Shown here one piece after another: positions 63,395 to 64,000 of a stretch of 64,000 nt of DNA. The notes under the pieces are model-generated. The model was given only the letters and a program-made list of their open reading frames with translations, did not search any database and was not told where the DNA came from. Source of the DNA: Alkalitalea saponilacus (GTDB lineage Bacteria; Bacteroidota; Bacteroidia; Bacteroidales; Marinilabiliaceae); assembly GCF_900168165.1 (NCBI RefSeq), contig NZ_FUYV01000010.1, positions 1-64,000 of the forward strand. Reading direction: 5' to 3'. Each line of letters begins with the position of its first letter. The stretch's first letter is position 1. Both the position numbers and the translations under genes were made by a program.

Positions 63395-63545
63395 GTTCAA
63401 GGTTTTAATGTTTATGGTTCAGAGTTTATGGTTTATAGTTTATAGTTGTTTAATGTTTTAGGTTTAATGTTTAAAGTTTATGGTTCAGGGTTTATGGTTT
63501 AGGGTTGATGGTTGTTCAATGTTTTAAATTTAAAGTTGAGAGGTA
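63395..63545. repeat. Degenerate heptanucleotide array between nifE and nifN
   Basis: About twenty units of GTTTATG/GTTTAAT type with a few phase shifts, in one orientation on the plus strand (GTTTATG, GGTTCAG, TTTAGGG words). It fills most of the 204-base spacer. Confidence 0.75.
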
Positions 63546-63586
63546 GCGATTATTGATTGAATGTTTAAATTGACTCCTTATGTGTC

Positions 63587-64000
63587 TTATGTGGTTTTAA
63601 GTTTGGTGAATTTCCATACCGGGCTCATAATGGTTGCATGAATTTCTTTAGCAAAATTCATCATGCCTTCGTATCCGGCCAGAGCTTCTTTTCGTTCGTG
63701 ATTGTGGTCGCAAAACCCGATTCCGATTTTATAGGCAATGGGGCGTTCTTTAACGCCTCCTATAAATACATCGGCTTGTTTCTCCTTTACAAAATTTGAA
63801 AGCTCCACCGGATTGGAATCATCCACTATGATGGTATCTTCATCGCTCAGTTTTTTTATGATTTCGTAATCATCGGCATTGCCGGTTTGTGAGCCAACTA
63901 TCACCGTTTTCACACCTATTAGCCGAAGTGCTTTTATCAGCGAGATGGCTTTAAAGGCGCCGCCAACGTAGATGGCGGCTTTTTTCCCTTCTAATTGTTG
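63587..64000 (-). CDS. nifE: NifE, C-terminal part only
   Basis: The frame is open from the right edge; 138 residues are visible, beginning QQLEGKKAAIYVGGAFKAIS. Features of the NifE/NifD C-terminal domain: YVGGAFKA, then DVFIGGVKERPIAYKIGIGFCDHNHER with the cofactor-region His, and GYEGMMNFAKEI. The partner of NifN in the cofactor scaffold. The start lies beyond the window; nifHDK are expected further upstream. Confidence 0.93.
   Translation of the reverse strand, partial: QQLEGKKAAIYVGGAFKAISLIKALRLIGVKTVIVGSQTGNADDYEIIKKLSDEDTIIVDDSNPVELSNFVKEKQADVFIGGVKERPIAYKIGIGFCDHNHERKEALAGYEGMMNFAKEIHATIMSPVWKFTKLKTT

Noticed and set aside
1-64000. tRNA and rRNA genes
   Set aside because: Looked for tRNA-like cloverleaf ends and rRNA-like conserved stretches by eye and found none; a tRNAscan-SE run would settle it.

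Overview
The window looks like chromosomal DNA of a Bacteroidota bacterium, most likely a Bacteroidales/Marinilabiliales-type anaerobe or facultative anaerobe. The reasons are a type IX secretion (T9SS) C-terminal sorting domain, a Wzc-type tyrosine autokinase with a separate Wza-like lipoprotein, Bacteroidota-style fused cobalamin genes, AT-rich spacers with weak Shine-Dalgarno signals, and many short palindromic repeats. The molybdenum-nitrogenase genes at the right edge mark it as a probable diazotroph. I saw no rRNA, tRNA or CRISPR array. The assignment is by eye, without database searches.

Region 1 (1-11 kb) is the cell surface: a partial secreted M1 metallopeptidase with C-terminal repeats, a CapD/WbpM-type sugar-nucleotide dehydratase, a secreted beta-helix protein with a T9SS tail, and a wza-wzc pair for polysaccharide export. 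A 0.9-kb non-coding stretch at 6.9-7.8 kb holds long hairpin-forming sequence. Region 2 (11-29 kb) is general: comEC, trkA, a hybrid histidine kinase tail-to-tail with a sigma-54 response regulator, a PepSY-like secreted protein, a sugar epimerase, tsaC, a methyl-accepting protein without an outer sensor domain, a lipoprotein serpin, a ktrAB-like potassium pair, a nitroreductase, dapA and a small Bacteroidota protein.

Region 3 (29.6-40.5 kb) is an anaerobic cobalamin operon headed by a cobalamin riboswitch: cbiK, a broken cbiA, cbiL, cbiH-C, cbiE-T, cbiG-F and cbiJ-D. It is interrupted by a MITE-like element, GC-rich palindromic repeats and a two-gene GNAT-like/HTH-like cassette. Region 4 (40.5-45.9 kb, minus strand) looks like a zinc-limitation operon: a Fur/Zur-type repressor with a palindrome just upstream, two COG0523 GTPases, a MacB-like ABC ATPase and a permease with a His-rich loop, and a DUF3299-like secreted protein. 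Region 5 (46-53.3 kb) has a very large PocR/PAS/GAF hybrid kinase, a tRNA-dihydrouridine synthase, a zinc-ribbon protein and an AraC-type regulator.

Region 6 (53.6-64 kb, minus strand) joins molybdate handling to nitrogenase cofactor assembly. In transcription order it runs nifE (partial), nifN, nifB, a 2Fe-2S ferredoxin, nifV, a Mop protein, a ModE-like HTH, a TrmO/TsaA-like protein, modA, a ModG-like double-Mop protein, modB and modC. ModABC would import molybdate, the Mop proteins would buffer it, and NifB/NifEN/NifV would use it to build FeMo-cofactor. Several spacers here hold phased heptanucleotide arrays, and a compact multi-stem RNA candidate fills the leader of nifV.
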